This document shows positions 1-9,137 of a stretch of DNA of 44,557 nucleotides, piece after piece. The translations under genes and the position numbers were made by a program. Source of the DNA: a virus; the IMG/VR virus record IMGVR_UViG_3300037264_003055, positions 1 through 44,557 of that record. One strand, written 5' to 3'. The notes beneath the pieces were generated by a model that saw nothing but the letters and a program-made list of their open reading frames with translations, was not told the origin of the DNA and did no database searches. The stretch's first letter is position 1. Every line of letters starts with the position of its first letter.

Positions 1-279
1 CCCTGTATCCATGTCAAACATGGCGAAGTGGTTTCCTCTCGCCGAATCCACAGCGGACCCGAAGCCGAGGACGGTGCCAGGAGTCGGAATTAAGCACTTA
101 AGGTAGGTCGCCCAATCACCTGGGCGAACTTGAAAGATCGCCCGGGGGCCGTCGTAGGAATGAGGGAGGTATTCCTCAAAGGTAAACATCTTGATGTCGG
201 CCCAACCTTGGACGAACCACAAGAAGTTTCGATAGAAGGCGGGGATTCGGTCATACCAGTTTTCCTTACGCTTGGTCAC
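1..279 (-). CDS. hypothetical protein downstream of portal, 3' end cut by window
   Basis: The first 93 codons are visible; the reading frame runs off the left edge. The start is GTG at 279, three bases after the portal stop codon, with an excellent AAAAGGGGAG ribosome binding site that lies in the last portal codons. The visible part is aromatic-rich (starts VTKRKENWYDRIPAFYRNFL) with no signal peptide or membrane segment. I do not recognise a family. Its place directly after the portal gene suggests a head-assembly or virion role, which is inference only. Confidence 0.75.
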   Translation of the reverse strand, partial: MTKRKENWYDRIPAFYRNFLWFVQGWADIKMFTFEEYLPHSYDGPRAIFQVRPGDWATYLKCLIPTPGTVLGFGSAVDSARGNHFAMFDMDTG

Positions 280-281
280 GA

Positions 282-2030
282 TTACTCCCCTTTTGTTAGA
301 AGTTCCCTTGCTTGTGCTTCCAGGTGTTTGACGGACTCCCCCATAGGGGGGCCTTGTTTACGGCGAAGGATGACGTCCCCTTGGGTTTGATCGAGAACTT
401 GATCGATGTCTCGAATCAAGGCCCCATCCTTGTCCCCGTTGGGGTAGACCTCGGAAGCCAGCCGACGGATCAGCCGCTCCCGATTCAACGGCGGGTGAGA
501 AAGTTGCCGGGAGGGCCCGGAGGACTCCGGAGGAGGTTGCCCACCCCCCTCCCCCCCTCCCCCCTGGGCCGCCTGTTGTTGGGCCAACATTTGTTGAGCC
601 TGAGCTTGGGCGGCCATCTGCTGGGCCTGGGTGTTGGCCGAAGACAATATGGCGTGACCCGGACCAGGACGAGGAAGCCCGAGGACCGCCCTCACGGCGT
701 CGGCGTCAACCTGCCCCCCCATGTTGTAATAGAGGAGGGCCGACTCCATCACTTCGTCGGCGTTTGGAAGGTCCACGTCGGGGACCATCAAGGGACTGGG
801 GTTCCCGGCGTAGGTATACTTGTTGAGGATTTTCACCAAGTCGTAGCTTTCGGAATTACAAAGGTCGATGGAGTCGTACTTAACCCGTCGGGCAAAGGTC
901 CCGGCGTGAAGGTCGGCCACCCCCGACCCCAGCCCCGTGGGGGCCGTCCCGGAGGAGAGATTCTGCCCGAGGATGTATAACCGGATGTTGTCATCGAAGT
1001 ACCCGGTTATAAGGGCTTGAAGCAACTGGGCCCCGGCGTTGTTGGCCTCAATGCGGTCGATCCCAGGGCCCCCGGTGGTGTTGTCCCTATACCGAGGCAT
1101 CAACACGGTGTTGTGTCGAAACTGTTCCTCGGCCCGAGCTTTAACTTCCTTGTAAGAGGCGTCGCTACCGTGTTCGTAGTAGTAGACCGTGAACCCGCCG
1201 GCCCCGACTCGTTCCAGGTAATCCATCAGCCAAGCCAAGACATAGGTCCGGAGAAGCCAGAACCAATAGATTCGACCCCGGATGCCGGTGCCGTAGATCG
1301 ACCCCGCCATCTCGCCCTCAAAGAAGTCGGCGTCCTCTGGCTCAAACATATGGAGGGTAAGGGCTTCCCGCTCCCGTGGGGTAAAGAAATGGGCCCGACC
1401 CCTATCGGTAAGCGAGGTCGCCCCTTCCCACGTCGGGTGGACAAGGATGCCAACTTGACCCGAGAACCGGAAAACCAACTTGTCGCCGTTGACGGGGATA
1501 TGTCGGCGAACCATAAGCCGACGGTAGCCTTTAGAGAAATTCCACTCGAAGATACATTGGTTGGCATACCGGCCATACCAAAGGGCCTCAAGAAGCTGCC
1601 GCCGGTACTGTTGCCGATAGGGAATCTGGTTGATGGCCTGGGTGAGCCCGTCGGCGGCGACGGCTTGATTTGAGTCAAGGGGGTCTTCCGGCTCCAGGTG
1701 CCACGAAAGCTGACAAGCTGCCATCTGCCGGGACCGAAGGGCTTCCATGATGATCGGCTCCCGACGGGTGGCCAACGAGTTCTCGAAGCTGTTCTTGAGG
1801 GCTTCGTCGTGGGACGACCGGTAAACTCGGGTGAAGTAGTTTACCAACTGGGAGAACGAAACGTGGTGGGGGACCGTTAGCCCCCCTCCCCCCGGGGGGA
1901 ACGGGGAATCGGGGACAGAGGGGAACGGGAACCCGCTCTCTTGGGCAACCTGGTCCTCGGGGGCGACCTCGGGGTTCACGGAAGACATCGCGGCATTTGT
2001 TGAAGCCATGATGTTACTTGAGTCCGACAT
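282..2030 (-). CDS. portal protein, DUF935 / Mu gp29-like
   Basis: A 582-residue protein that should form the dodecameric portal ring at the capsid vertex. The stretch LGQNLSSGTAPTGLGSGVAD, then HAGTFARRVKYDS and a following D-rich helical part near residues 365-410, is the hallmark of the DUF935 (Mu gp29) portal family. The N-terminus is Pro/Gly-rich and the C-terminus has an Ala/Gln-rich run (AQAQQMLAQQQAA) followed by a polar tail. Length fits the family (about 500-600). The ATG at 2030 is preceded by AAGGAC. Gene order TerS-TerL-GT2-portal supports the call. Confidence 0.8.
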   Translation of the reverse strand: MSDSSNIMASTNAAMSSVNPEVAPEDQVAQESGFPFPSVPDSPFPPGGGGLTVPHHVSFSQLVNYFTRVYRSSHDEALKNSFENSLATRREPIIMEALRSRQMAACQLSWHLEPEDPLDSNQAVAADGLTQAINQIPYRQQYRRQLLEALWYGRYANQCIFEWNFSKGYRRLMVRRHIPVNGDKLVFRFSGQVGILVHPTWEGATSLTDRGRAHFFTPREREALTLHMFEPEDADFFEGEMAGSIYGTGIRGRIYWFWLLRTYVLAWLMDYLERVGAGGFTVYYYEHGSDASYKEVKARAEEQFRHNTVLMPRYRDNTTGGPGIDRIEANNAGAQLLQALITGYFDDNIRLYILGQNLSSGTAPTGLGSGVADLHAGTFARRVKYDSIDLCNSESYDLVKILNKYTYAGNPSPLMVPDVDLPNADEVMESALLYYNMGGQVDADAVRAVLGLPRPGPGHAILSSANTQAQQMAAQAQAQQMLAQQQAAQGGGGEGGGQPPPESSGPSRQLSHPPLNRERLIRRLASEVYPNGDKDGALIRDIDQVLDQTQGDVILRRKQGPPMGESVKHLEAQARELLTKGE

Positions 2031-2105
2031 AGGTAGTCCTTGTTAAAGGGAGCTAAAACTGAGGCAGTAAAACGGGACCCTTATTAAAGGCGACCAAAAG
2101 GGGAC

Positions 2106-3095
2106 TTAACTTAGGGCCCAAGAGAGCAATTCCTCCAAAGCCGTGTCGTCCCAAGCGTAGGCTTTCTTGATATATCGCGGGTCGGTGATCGACCTAGCTC
2201 GACCTATGGCGTAGATGACCCCGAGTTTGTCCCCGGCCGCCTTATAGGCCCAAGCCAGGTCTACCCAGCATTCTCGTTGAAGGGGGTCATCTATGGTGGC
2301 GGAGATACCGAATTCGACGGCGTCCGTTATCTTACCTTCCCATCGCATCAAAAGGGATATCATCCGCTTGGCTTCCGCCCGTTCGGATTTGAAGGTGGAG
2401 GTCGTCAGGTACTCCCCGAGGGTTTTGATACACCTTTCCATCATAACCAACCGGTCGAATCCCGGCGTTGAAACCTTAAAGAAATACTCCCTCCCGAGGT
2501 AGAACAACGTCCGGGGGCAGCGGTTCTCTTCGACGGCGTATTCTAACAACTCCAAGTCTTTCGAGAGATGGGGGTGAGACGTGAGACTTGGGTATTGGTT
2601 AATTTGGATGTCGGATTCCGTGAACTCTTCCACGATCCCCATTGGGTAAAGGGCTTCATGGGTTGGATGCCTCCAGAAGTATCCGTTTCGGGAGTGAATC
2701 AAGTTATTGCGAAAAGATGTATTCGGGACCGAGTCCTCGACTTTCCAATCCCAGATGTAGTTATACCACACCCTGGTAGTTTTTGGTGTCCAAACCCGTT
2801 CAAGTTCTTTCCGCCAGCCGGGTTGGAGGCGTTCATCGAAGTCGAGCTTGATACATACGTCGGCGTCATCCGGGATGAAACAGAGGGCTAAATTCCGCCC
2901 GACGTCAAATCGCCACGGTTTAACAGAAGCCGGCATACAGCGAACAGAAGGCCCGGCGACGGCCAGTAGCTCCCCCGTCCGATCAGTTGACCCGGTATCT
3001 ACCACAACTCGGTAGTCGGCATCTTCGGAACAGCCAAGCCAGTAGGGGACGTTTTCCTCTTCATTCTTGGCACAGGTGTAAACAGCGACCTTCAT
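2106..3095 (-). CDS. family 2 glycosyltransferase with helical C-terminal half
   Basis: A 329-residue protein starting MKVAVYTCAKNEEENVPYWL. The NEEENV segment and VVVDTGSTDRTGELL (residues about 33-47) are the classical GT2 nucleotide-sugar binding signature, and KLDFDERLQPGW (about 88-99) matches the DXD-like metal site. The second half is helical and repeat-like, as in TPR-bearing GT2 proteins. The ATG at 3095 overlaps the TerL stop codon (TGATG), with a GGAGG-type site just upstream, so the longer open frame to 3422 is not used. It would transfer a sugar to a protein or glycan; sitting between TerL and portal, a virion or host-surface target is possible. Confidence 0.75.
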   Translation of the reverse strand: MKVAVYTCAKNEEENVPYWLGCSEDADYRVVVDTGSTDRTGELLAVAGPSVRCMPASVKPWRFDVGRNLALCFIPDDADVCIKLDFDERLQPGWRKELERVWTPKTTRVWYNYIWDWKVEDSVPNTSFRNNLIHSRNGYFWRHPTHEALYPMGIVEEFTESDIQINQYPSLTSHPHLSKDLELLEYAVEENRCPRTLFYLGREYFFKVSTPGFDRLVMMERCIKTLGEYLTTSTFKSERAEAKRMISLLMRWEGKITDAVEFGISATIDDPLQRECWVDLAWAYKAAGDKLGVIYAIGRARSITDPRYIKKAYAWDDTALEELLSWALS

Positions 3096-4705
3096 CAAAA
3101 CCTCCACTGGGCTTTGAGCCCATAAAGTCCCCGGACGTTTACCAACCCGACCGGTTTGTTGTAAAGGGTTGAAGGGTTTACCCGTTCCAGCGGGGTCGCC
3201 GGCTTGACCACAGAGGTTCCAGGAACCCAGGCACAGGAGTAGACATCTCTGGCCAACTCCAAGGCCATCATCCCCACGGCGACAGTCCGGTCGTCGTGGC
3301 GACCGCTTTCGTGGTCGAACCGATATCCGTAAACCATCCGCTTGACAACAAGGGCCCCCATTTCGTCGTGAAGGCATTCGATGCCGCTTGGTCCCAAAAG
3401 TGAACCACAACCTGGATACCAATGAATCCGGCTGTTGACGACATAAGTACGAAGGGTTTCAGCCATCTCGTAGTTTGACTTCCCCCCTCGGGGTTCAAAC
3501 CTGGTGATAGGAAGAAGGGTTTCATACTTCTGGACCGTGCCCTCTAGTTGGTAGGTGTCGCAAACGATGGTCGGGCAGTTAAAGGCCGTGTGGACGTACT
3601 CGATCCAGGCTTCCACGTCCGCTATCGGAACAGGGGCCTCGGGGGACCCCTGCCAGACATCCATCCGGTCTATGACAATATGTCTCTCGTGGTCTTTATG
3701 TCCGATCACCAAAACCGTTCGGTCCCTTTTGGGGCCGTAGTCGATGGCCCCGACGTATTGGATACCGGGGACCCCCGCTTCCTGGTAAGTCATCTCCATG
3801 TTGACACAGGCGGCCGCTTCCCCGGGGGACACCCACTCGGTGTCTTCGGATTCGTCAATCCACTCATTTCGTAGAACCCGACGGGCTTCCCCGGGGGTCA
3901 TCGACTGGGCTAACTCCATGAAGTCGGCCTTGTCCAGCCACGAGGCCCATAGCTCCCCCGGGGGGACAGATTTCGTATACCACCAGTTGGCCCCTTGCCG
4001 CCGAAGGGAAAGCTGGTAAAGGTCCCACTGCCAGGTTAGCTTCCCGTCTCGGGCCTTCTTAACCCCGGCGTTGGTGATGATGACCAGCCCCGATCCAGGC
4101 CGTTTCTTGGTGCCCGAGTAAAGGGCGTCGAAGAGTTCTTGGTTTTTCCAGTTGGTCAACTCGTCGAAGATGTAAAAGTCGCACAACTGCCCGTAGGCCG
4201 ACGGGGCGTCGGAGGAATGGAATTTGATGTATGACCCGGTTTCGAGCCCTCGAACGTAATCTTGATGAAACCGGACCCGATCTCGACTCCAGGCGTTCAA
4301 CCCGCACTCGGAAAGCATGGATTCCCGGAGTAGCTCAATCTGTTCCTTGTCGGCCGCCGCCGCCCCGATGGCGATTTTTCTCTTGGAGGCCATCAGAAGC
4401 CATAAGGCAACCCGGGCTTCCATCGAAGTCTTGTCGTGACCACGGGGCATCACCAAGAGGAAATTTCTGGGGGCCGAGGTCGTCCTCGACAACCCGGCGA
4501 CGTATTCCAGCCGGGGGGCCATAACTTGAGCGATCTCGATTTGCCAAGGGTCGGCTACCGATAGGAACGGCCTCGGTTCCGGTCGGCAGTCGATGATCCA
4601 ATCCCGAAGAAAGGCCATGAAGGAAGTCTTGGCCGCCCGGAGTCGAAGGGCTTCGGCGATCTTAACTTGTTCGGCCAAATCGGCTTGACTACACTCCTGC
4701 TTCAT
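3095..4705 (-). CDS. terL: terminase large subunit (ATPase-nuclease)
   Basis: A 536-residue packaging motor. Walker A-like MPRGHDKTS sits at residues 86-94, Walker B LCDFYIFDEL ends with D181-E182, and TNAGVKK near 211 is the coupling motif. The RNase H-like nuclease half has acidic residues at D322 (GAIDYG), D383 (IVCDTY) and D471-D472 (HDDRTVAVG). I chose ATG 4705 (MKQECSQ) because GAGGT lies six bases upstream; an earlier TTG at 4738 has no such support. It overlaps the small-subunit gene by 17 bases, which implies coupled translation. Domain order and length are typical. Confidence 0.92.
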   Translation of the reverse strand: MKQECSQADLAEQVKIAEALRLRAAKTSFMAFLRDWIIDCRPEPRPFLSVADPWQIEIAQVMAPRLEYVAGLSRTTSAPRNFLLVMPRGHDKTSMEARVALWLLMASKRKIAIGAAAADKEQIELLRESMLSECGLNAWSRDRVRFHQDYVRGLETGSYIKFHSSDAPSAYGQLCDFYIFDELTNWKNQELFDALYSGTKKRPGSGLVIITNAGVKKARDGKLTWQWDLYQLSLRRQGANWWYTKSVPPGELWASWLDKADFMELAQSMTPGEARRVLRNEWIDESEDTEWVSPGEAAACVNMEMTYQEAGVPGIQYVGAIDYGPKRDRTVLVIGHKDHERHIVIDRMDVWQGSPEAPVPIADVEAWIEYVHTAFNCPTIVCDTYQLEGTVQKYETLLPITRFEPRGGKSNYEMAETLRTYVVNSRIHWYPGCGSLLGPSGIECLHDEMGALVVKRMVYGYRFDHESGRHDDRTVAVGMMALELARDVYSCAWVPGTSVVKPATPLERVNPSTLYNKPVGLVNVRGLYGLKAQWRF

Positions 4706-5240
4706 TTTTGACCTCGTACTCGGCGTCCACGGTGTCAACCGGCGGCGGCGGCAACAACTTCCTCGACGGCGGCCGCCCTTGAATTAGCTCCACCGGTATC
4801 TCGACCCCAACTTGTTTGGCTCGCTCAATAAGCTGCTCAATGGGCATCTGTTCGTAAGTCAGCTTGACTTCAGATTTCGTCGGCTGGTCGCTACCGAACA
4901 TCTTCGCCCGTCGCTCCATGATCCACAAACAGACTTCGACGGCTTTGACGTTTTCCTTTTCGGAGTCGAGAGCCCGGGGATACCAAACTGCCCACAATTT
5001 ATCGAGCCGTTGGTCTTCAAGGGCAACAAGTTTACCCCCGAGCTTTGACAACTCGGCTTGACGGGCTTTAAGCCCCTGGTCCAACAACTTGGCTACAGAG
5101 GTCGTAGAGACGACTCCCAACTCTGAGCTGATTTCCTTGTAGGTCAGCCCGCTTACCCGAAGAGCCATCGCCCTTTGAATCAACTCCTGTTTCCGTTGCT
5201 GGTTGTCGTTCTCCGGGGCCTTTATCACTCGTCTGGTCAT
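4689..5240 (-). CDS. terS: terminase small subunit
   Basis: A 183-residue protein with an N-terminal helix-turn-helix (residues about 26-50, ALRVSGLTYKEISSELGV) for recognition of the packaging site, a central helical oligomerisation region (WYPRALDSEKENVKAVEV, WIMERRAKMFG) and a Pro-rich C-terminus. This arrangement is typical of TerS proteins encoded immediately before TerL. The ATG at 5240 follows GGAGGCAAG. Its first 173 bases are overlapped in another frame by the C-terminus of the upstream nucleotide-hydrolase-like gene. Confidence 0.75.
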   Translation of the reverse strand: MTRRVIKAPENDNQQRKQELIQRAMALRVSGLTYKEISSELGVVSTTSVAKLLDQGLKARQAELSKLGGKLVALEDQRLDKLWAVWYPRALDSEKENVKAVEVCLWIMERRAKMFGSDQPTKSEVKLTYEQMPIEQLIERAKQVGVEIPVELIQGRPPSRKLLPPPPVDTVDAEYEVKNEAGV

Positions 5241-5640
5241 CTTGCCTCCGTAGTAACCCGATGTCGTCGAACTTGTGATCGAGGGCCCCGTCTTCTATCA
5301 TATGCCCGTGTTCCATAAGCTCGAAAGCGTTGAACACCACGGCGGCCAGGTGGTCCTCGGTGAACTCTTCCCCTATCTGACAGGCGTGACGACGAAGGGA
5401 GGACAGAGTTCGACTAAAGGGGGCCCCCTTCCTCCAGTTATTTCGATCATATTTGGCGGCCCCTCGCTCATAAAGCTGGGCCACCCGGAGGAGGGGGTAA
5501 TAGGGAAGCAGGGAGAAGTCCCCTTTATCCTTTTGCGTGTCCCTCACCATCCCGGTCTCAAACTGTTCCCGTTCCCCGCTGTCTTTGGTTACGAAGACAT
5601 CCCTGGTAGTCATCCCATCTTTACCCGTAAAGCTGGCCAT
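5068..5640 (-). CDS. dATP/dGTP diphosphohydrolase-like protein (DUF5664-like) with extended tail
   Basis: A 190-residue protein. Residues about 38-125 (LLRVAQLYERGAAKYDRNNW, then RRHACQIGEEFTEDHLAAVV and FNAFELMEHGH) match the DUF5664 family, a MazG-like four-helix NTP-pyrophosphohydrolase domain that clears host dNTPs. The domain is complete by about residue 130; the remaining 58 residues are polar and are encoded on top of the first codons of terS in a different frame. ATG 5640 overlaps the preceding stop (TGATG); GTG 5643 is an alternative start. Neighbouring genes also concern nucleotides. Confidence 0.7.
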   Translation of the reverse strand: MASFTGKDGMTTRDVFVTKDSGEREQFETGMVRDTQKDKGDFSLLPYYPLLRVAQLYERGAAKYDRNNWRKGAPFSRTLSSLRRHACQIGEEFTEDHLAAVVFNAFELMEHGHMIEDGALDHKFDDIGLLRRQDDQTSDKGPGERQPATETGVDSKGDGSSGKRADLQGNQLRVGSRLYDLCSQVVGPGA

Positions 5641-6134
5641 CACTCCGTTACCCCCGTGCTATAGGTAAATAAATCTTGAAACCTTTGCACACCGTTGGCT
5701 TGGGTGCCATCCACCCGACGAACCCAAGCCGCCGTCTTCGGGTCAACTACGTCGTCAAGGACGGGCAACTTCCCGTTGAATAACGGCTGCCGGCAAAGAA
5801 ATGCCTCCAACCCCATATATACCCGGATGTCCCACTCGGTTGCCCACCGACATTCTTCGTCCGCCCCCCTGGACGGGCCATTTAATCGGACGACCGCCCC
5901 CGCCATTTGAAGCCACTCTTTATCTACCCGGAGCCATTGGTCCCAACTTATTGGAGGGATGTCGTCGTCGGTTTCCAACCGAAGGGCCTGGTAAGCGGTC
6001 AGAGCTGGGCATAAGGGGGCGAACCCTTGATGAATTAAAATCGAAGAGGCGTCCATTGCCCGATCCACGTTTTCCCACTGAATGGGGCCGCTGCCGCCGT
6101 TGGTGATCGGGCCGGCGATGTAAACCCTTTTCAT
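5640..6134 (-). CDS. nucleoside 2-deoxyribosyltransferase-like (DUF4406-like)
   Basis: A 164-residue protein starting MKRVYIAGPITNGG, the YIAGPI signature of the nucleoside 2-deoxyribosyltransferase/DUF4406 superfamily. RLNGPSRGADEECRWA (about 83-98) supplies the SRGA..E catalytic/binding segment. Members cleave or exchange the base of deoxynucleosides. The C-terminal 50 residues are extra to the core fold. ATG 6134 overlaps the upstream stop (ATGA), with GGAGG ten bases before it. It forms a nucleotide-metabolism pair with the gene after it. Confidence 0.7.
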   Translation of the reverse strand: MKRVYIAGPITNGGSGPIQWENVDRAMDASSILIHQGFAPLCPALTAYQALRLETDDDIPPISWDQWLRVDKEWLQMAGAVVRLNGPSRGADEECRWATEWDIRVYMGLEAFLCRQPLFNGKLPVLDDVVDPKTAAWVRRVDGTQANGVQRFQDLFTYSTGVTE

Positions 6135-6604
6135 GCTACCGCCTCCATCTGTTTCAAAAACAAGTACCCGTTGTCGTCCCCGAAATACATATGAAGCCGT
6201 TTCTCCAACTTAAATCCAACGGCCCGGAATGCCTCTTGGGTGTCCAGTTGAATCGGCCGAAGGACCACACACACGCGGGTGAACCCCTTTCGTTCAACTT
6301 GGTCACAAAGTTCGGAAACCAGCCGTTCAAGGGCCGTACAGCCCCGAACTTCGGAACAAAGGTGAAGGTGGCGGATGTTCACCAAGTCGTCGTGAAGTGA
6401 GGTCACCATCGTGGCCGCCAACACCCCGCTGGGGGCAAACAACCCCAGGCCATACATGTCATCTGGGTGCTTTTCCCATCGACTTATGACGTCAGCCAAC
6501 GAATTGACGGACGGGCTCTTCCCATACAGCCCGACTTGATCCCGATAAGAGGCCGTCAGGTCTTGAAAGGTCAACTCCCGAAGAGCCAAGATGTAGTCTT
6601 CCAT
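6131..6604 (-). CDS. GNAT-fold acetyltransferase-like protein
   Basis: A 157-residue protein. The order of segments looks GNAT-like: VLAATMVTSL strand, VNIRHLHLCSEVRGCTALER (acetyl-CoA site analogue; the usual R/QxxGxG/A is only loosely kept), a helix to KGFTRVCVVLRP, then EAFRAVGFKLEKRLHMYFG as the terminal GF-plus-strand. Substrate unknown. The ATG at 6604 has AAGGGG nine bases upstream, overlapping the end of the polymerase gene. A degenerate or specialised GNAT is possible given the weak pyrophosphate loop. Confidence 0.5.
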   Translation of the reverse strand: MEDYILALRELTFQDLTASYRDQVGLYGKSPSVNSLADVISRWEKHPDDMYGLGLFAPSGVLAATMVTSLHDDLVNIRHLHLCSEVRGCTALERLVSELCDQVERKGFTRVCVVLRPIQLDTQEAFRAVGFKLEKRLHMYFGDDNGYLFLKQMEAVA

Positions 6605-6606
6605 AG

Positions 6607-8739
6607 TTACCCCTTAGCCCACTCCCGACCAATATGAGATTCCACCAAGACCGGGATGGGACAACAAAGGACGGAACTCATCGACGCCTTCATTATGTTC
6701 GATACCTCAATTTCAACCTCGGTCGCCTTATCGAGGTCGGCTTCGACCACGATTTCATCGTGGATAAAGGCCGCCACGGTGTACCCCTTTTGGGATAACT
6801 CCCAGAGGGCTACCTTGGCCCCGTCGGCGGCCAGCCCTTGAAACTGAGTGTTGCGGTATTCCCCGTATTGACACCGGCCCCTAGAACGCCCGGTCAAGGT
6901 CACACTTGGCAGCATGAACAACTTCTCGTGAAGCCAGCTTCCCGATACCCTATCTCGGATAGCTCGCCCGATCAAGCTATCTGGATGTTGTACCAAGGCC
7001 GCCAGCCCAGTCCAAACTGCTTCGACAAAAAACGGGCTAAAGGGGGTCTTGTCAACCTTTAGCGGGGCCCCTTTAACCACTTGGGCCACCGGGCCGTCTG
7101 ACGGGTCACCCCACGACGGCTTGTCGGAACCAAAAACCTTCTCGGCGTCCTCTATCGAACAGCCCAAGGACAACGAAAGCCGGCTTTGAACTGAGTCAGA
7201 CAACCACCACGAGAACTCGGGGTAAACTTCTGTAATCAGCTTGGTTCGGAATTCTCGGGCCTCTTCGATGGAGATATTTACCCCGTAGTTGGCCTGGGCA
7301 TACGCCCTTAGTTTAAGGGCCCCTAACCCGCCGGGGACCCCGAAGTTGATCGCCTTGGCGGCCTGCCGAGCTTTCTTATACTCATGGGGGTCGGAGTCCT
7401 TTAACGCCAAGAAGTCGTCGTAAGACATCCCTTTAACCAAGGCCGCTGTGTAACAATGGGGTTCCCTCCCGGCGATCATGGTTTCGGCCAGCTTTGATGT
7501 AACCCCTCTGGCCAAGAACACCGCCGCCAACGTCCGAAGCTCGATGGCCGAGTAATCGACCACCACCAATGTTTTCCCCGGCCGGGCGGTAAAAATCGCC
7601 CTAAACCACGGCTCCCGTGGCATCTGTTGGATATTTGGGGTCGCCGCCGACGTGCGACCGGAACGAACCAAAACCCGATATGACGGGTGAACTTCCGGGG
7701 TGTCCTTCAGTTTAACCAAAAACTGAAGCAACTTGGCATTTTCTTGAATTTTCCCCCATGAAGCCACCAAGGGGTCATTGGGGAGATTTGTTACCCACCA
7801 CTCCACCGACGTTTGAATCTGTTTGGTCTTTTCCGTCAGCGGCGGAATTAACCCGTGTTCTAGGGCCAGGTTACCTAAATAAGACCGGAGGTAGTCGGTC
7901 TTCATCTTCGGGAGCCCGGTTCCGGGGGTCTTTTGTATGGCCCCGGTCTTATACCTATGAAACAGATCGGGGTGAGCCGAGTTCAGGTATACCAACAGCC
8001 CGGAGACCTCGTTTTCTAAACGGACCTTGGCCTGATCGACCGTGGCTAAATCTACAGCCATCCCAGTACGGGTAGCCTGAGCCAAGGCGATGGCGGCCTT
8101 GATATGAAGCTGTTCAGACAACCGGCCGTGAACAAAGGGGGAGCCCTTCATACCTATCGGGATGTCGGCTTCCTTTTGAATTGCCGCCGCTTCGACAACT
8201 CGGAAGGCCGAATAGGTGGCGAACGAGTCGTCGGCGGAATACTGCCAGAAGTCCCCCCACTTGGGGTCGGCATAGGTTTCGACCATACTTCTTGTAAAGC
8301 CTTGTCGAACTGCGTCAACCTTCGATAGCTGTATTTCGCAACGTTCCCCCGCCACGGTTGCCAAATTTCGATTATGAATATCGGGGGACCCCTCGGCCAG
8401 CCGGACAAGCTGATCGAGGATCATAACATCCCTAAAGGCCCCACGGTCGGCCATTTGAGTCCATGTTTCGCGGTCGGCGGCCGCCAACATCTCGTTGACG
8501 ACCCACCAATCGAAGGCGACGTTGAACCCAACCCATGAGACATCTCGATGTGTCCACAAAAATGTACCCAGTTGGTCCGGGAAGACGACGACCGACCGAA
8601 CTCCATCTGACGCCGAAAGGCAAACCATCCAGGGGATTTCCCGAGAAAGGTCCACTATCTCGGTTTCGGTATCGAAGGCGATCACGTCCCCTTGAAGGGG
8701 GGTATAATCCCAAGGTAGTTCAACCGTCGGCGTCTTCAT
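6607..8739 (-). CDS. DNA polymerase, family A, with 3'-5' exonuclease
   Basis: A 710-residue replicative polymerase. The exonuclease domain shows Exo I FDTETE (D23, E25), Exo II GFNVAFDWW (D77) and Exo III YSADDSFATY (about 168-176). Polymerase motif A is VVDYSAIELR (D395), motif B is RQAAKAINFGVPGGLG (R458, K462, F466) and motif C is IHDEIV (HDE at 660-662). The residue equivalent to E. coli F762 is Phe, while Y766 is replaced by Gly, as in many phage polymerases. There is no 5' nuclease domain. ATG 8739 has GAGGAG six bases upstream; the longer frame to 8772 is rejected. Confidence 0.93.
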   Translation of the reverse strand: MKTPTVELPWDYTPLQGDVIAFDTETEIVDLSREIPWMVCLSASDGVRSVVVFPDQLGTFLWTHRDVSWVGFNVAFDWWVVNEMLAAADRETWTQMADRGAFRDVMILDQLVRLAEGSPDIHNRNLATVAGERCEIQLSKVDAVRQGFTRSMVETYADPKWGDFWQYSADDSFATYSAFRVVEAAAIQKEADIPIGMKGSPFVHGRLSEQLHIKAAIALAQATRTGMAVDLATVDQAKVRLENEVSGLLVYLNSAHPDLFHRYKTGAIQKTPGTGLPKMKTDYLRSYLGNLALEHGLIPPLTEKTKQIQTSVEWWVTNLPNDPLVASWGKIQENAKLLQFLVKLKDTPEVHPSYRVLVRSGRTSAATPNIQQMPREPWFRAIFTARPGKTLVVVDYSAIELRTLAAVFLARGVTSKLAETMIAGREPHCYTAALVKGMSYDDFLALKDSDPHEYKKARQAAKAINFGVPGGLGALKLRAYAQANYGVNISIEEAREFRTKLITEVYPEFSWWLSDSVQSRLSLSLGCSIEDAEKVFGSDKPSWGDPSDGPVAQVVKGAPLKVDKTPFSPFFVEAVWTGLAALVQHPDSLIGRAIRDRVSGSWLHEKLFMLPSVTLTGRSRGRCQYGEYRNTQFQGLAADGAKVALWELSQKGYTVAAFIHDEIVVEADLDKATEVEIEVSNIMKASMSSVLCCPIPVLVESHIGREWAKG

Positions 8740-8741
8740 GG

Positions 8742-9137
8742 TTACTCCTCTTCGGTATGACCCGGCTCGCATCGAACTGGGGCCCTATCAATGGCTTCCG
8801 AAAAATTGAACGAGTCCTTTGGTCGAAGAGATACGACGAAGCCCTTAAATACCCACCAAGGCATCACAACCAAGGGGTCCTTATTGGGCTCACATAGGAC
8901 CAACAAGTCCTTGTGTTCGATCCATTTCTTGAGCCCAGCCCACCCCCTGGCCCCGGTTCGAGACTTCACTTCAATTTGAAGGGGCCCGTAACCGGGAACT
9001 TGGGCGGCGACGTCGGCCCCCTCATGGCGGCCAGCTTGGGCGGAGAGAAGGGTCCGCCGGGCGGCCACCCCGATGTCCAAAAGGGCCGACACCGTCTTTC
9101 GCTCGTATCGGTCCCCCATGCTCTTTTCTTTACTCAT
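8742..9137 (-). CDS. PDDEXK-type nuclease, Holliday-junction-resolvase-like
   Basis: A 131-residue protein starting MSKEKSMGDRYERKTVSALL. The pattern of an N-terminal Glu (GDRYERK), then GADVAAQ (Asp) and LQIEVKSR (E-x-K) is that of small PDDEXK resolvases such as archaeal Hjc-type enzymes. It should cut branched DNA, fitting its place between primase and polymerase. The ATG at 9137 overlaps the primase stop by eight bases and has GAGGT upstream; the ORF extending to 9245 is an in-frame run-on. A general DNA-repair nuclease is the alternative. Confidence 0.6.
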   Translation of the reverse strand: MSKEKSMGDRYERKTVSALLDIGVAARRTLLSAQAGRHEGADVAAQVPGYGPLQIEVKSRTGARGWAGLKKWIEHKDLLVLCEPNKDPLVVMPWWVFKGFVVSLRPKDSFNFSEAIDRAPVRCEPGHTEEE

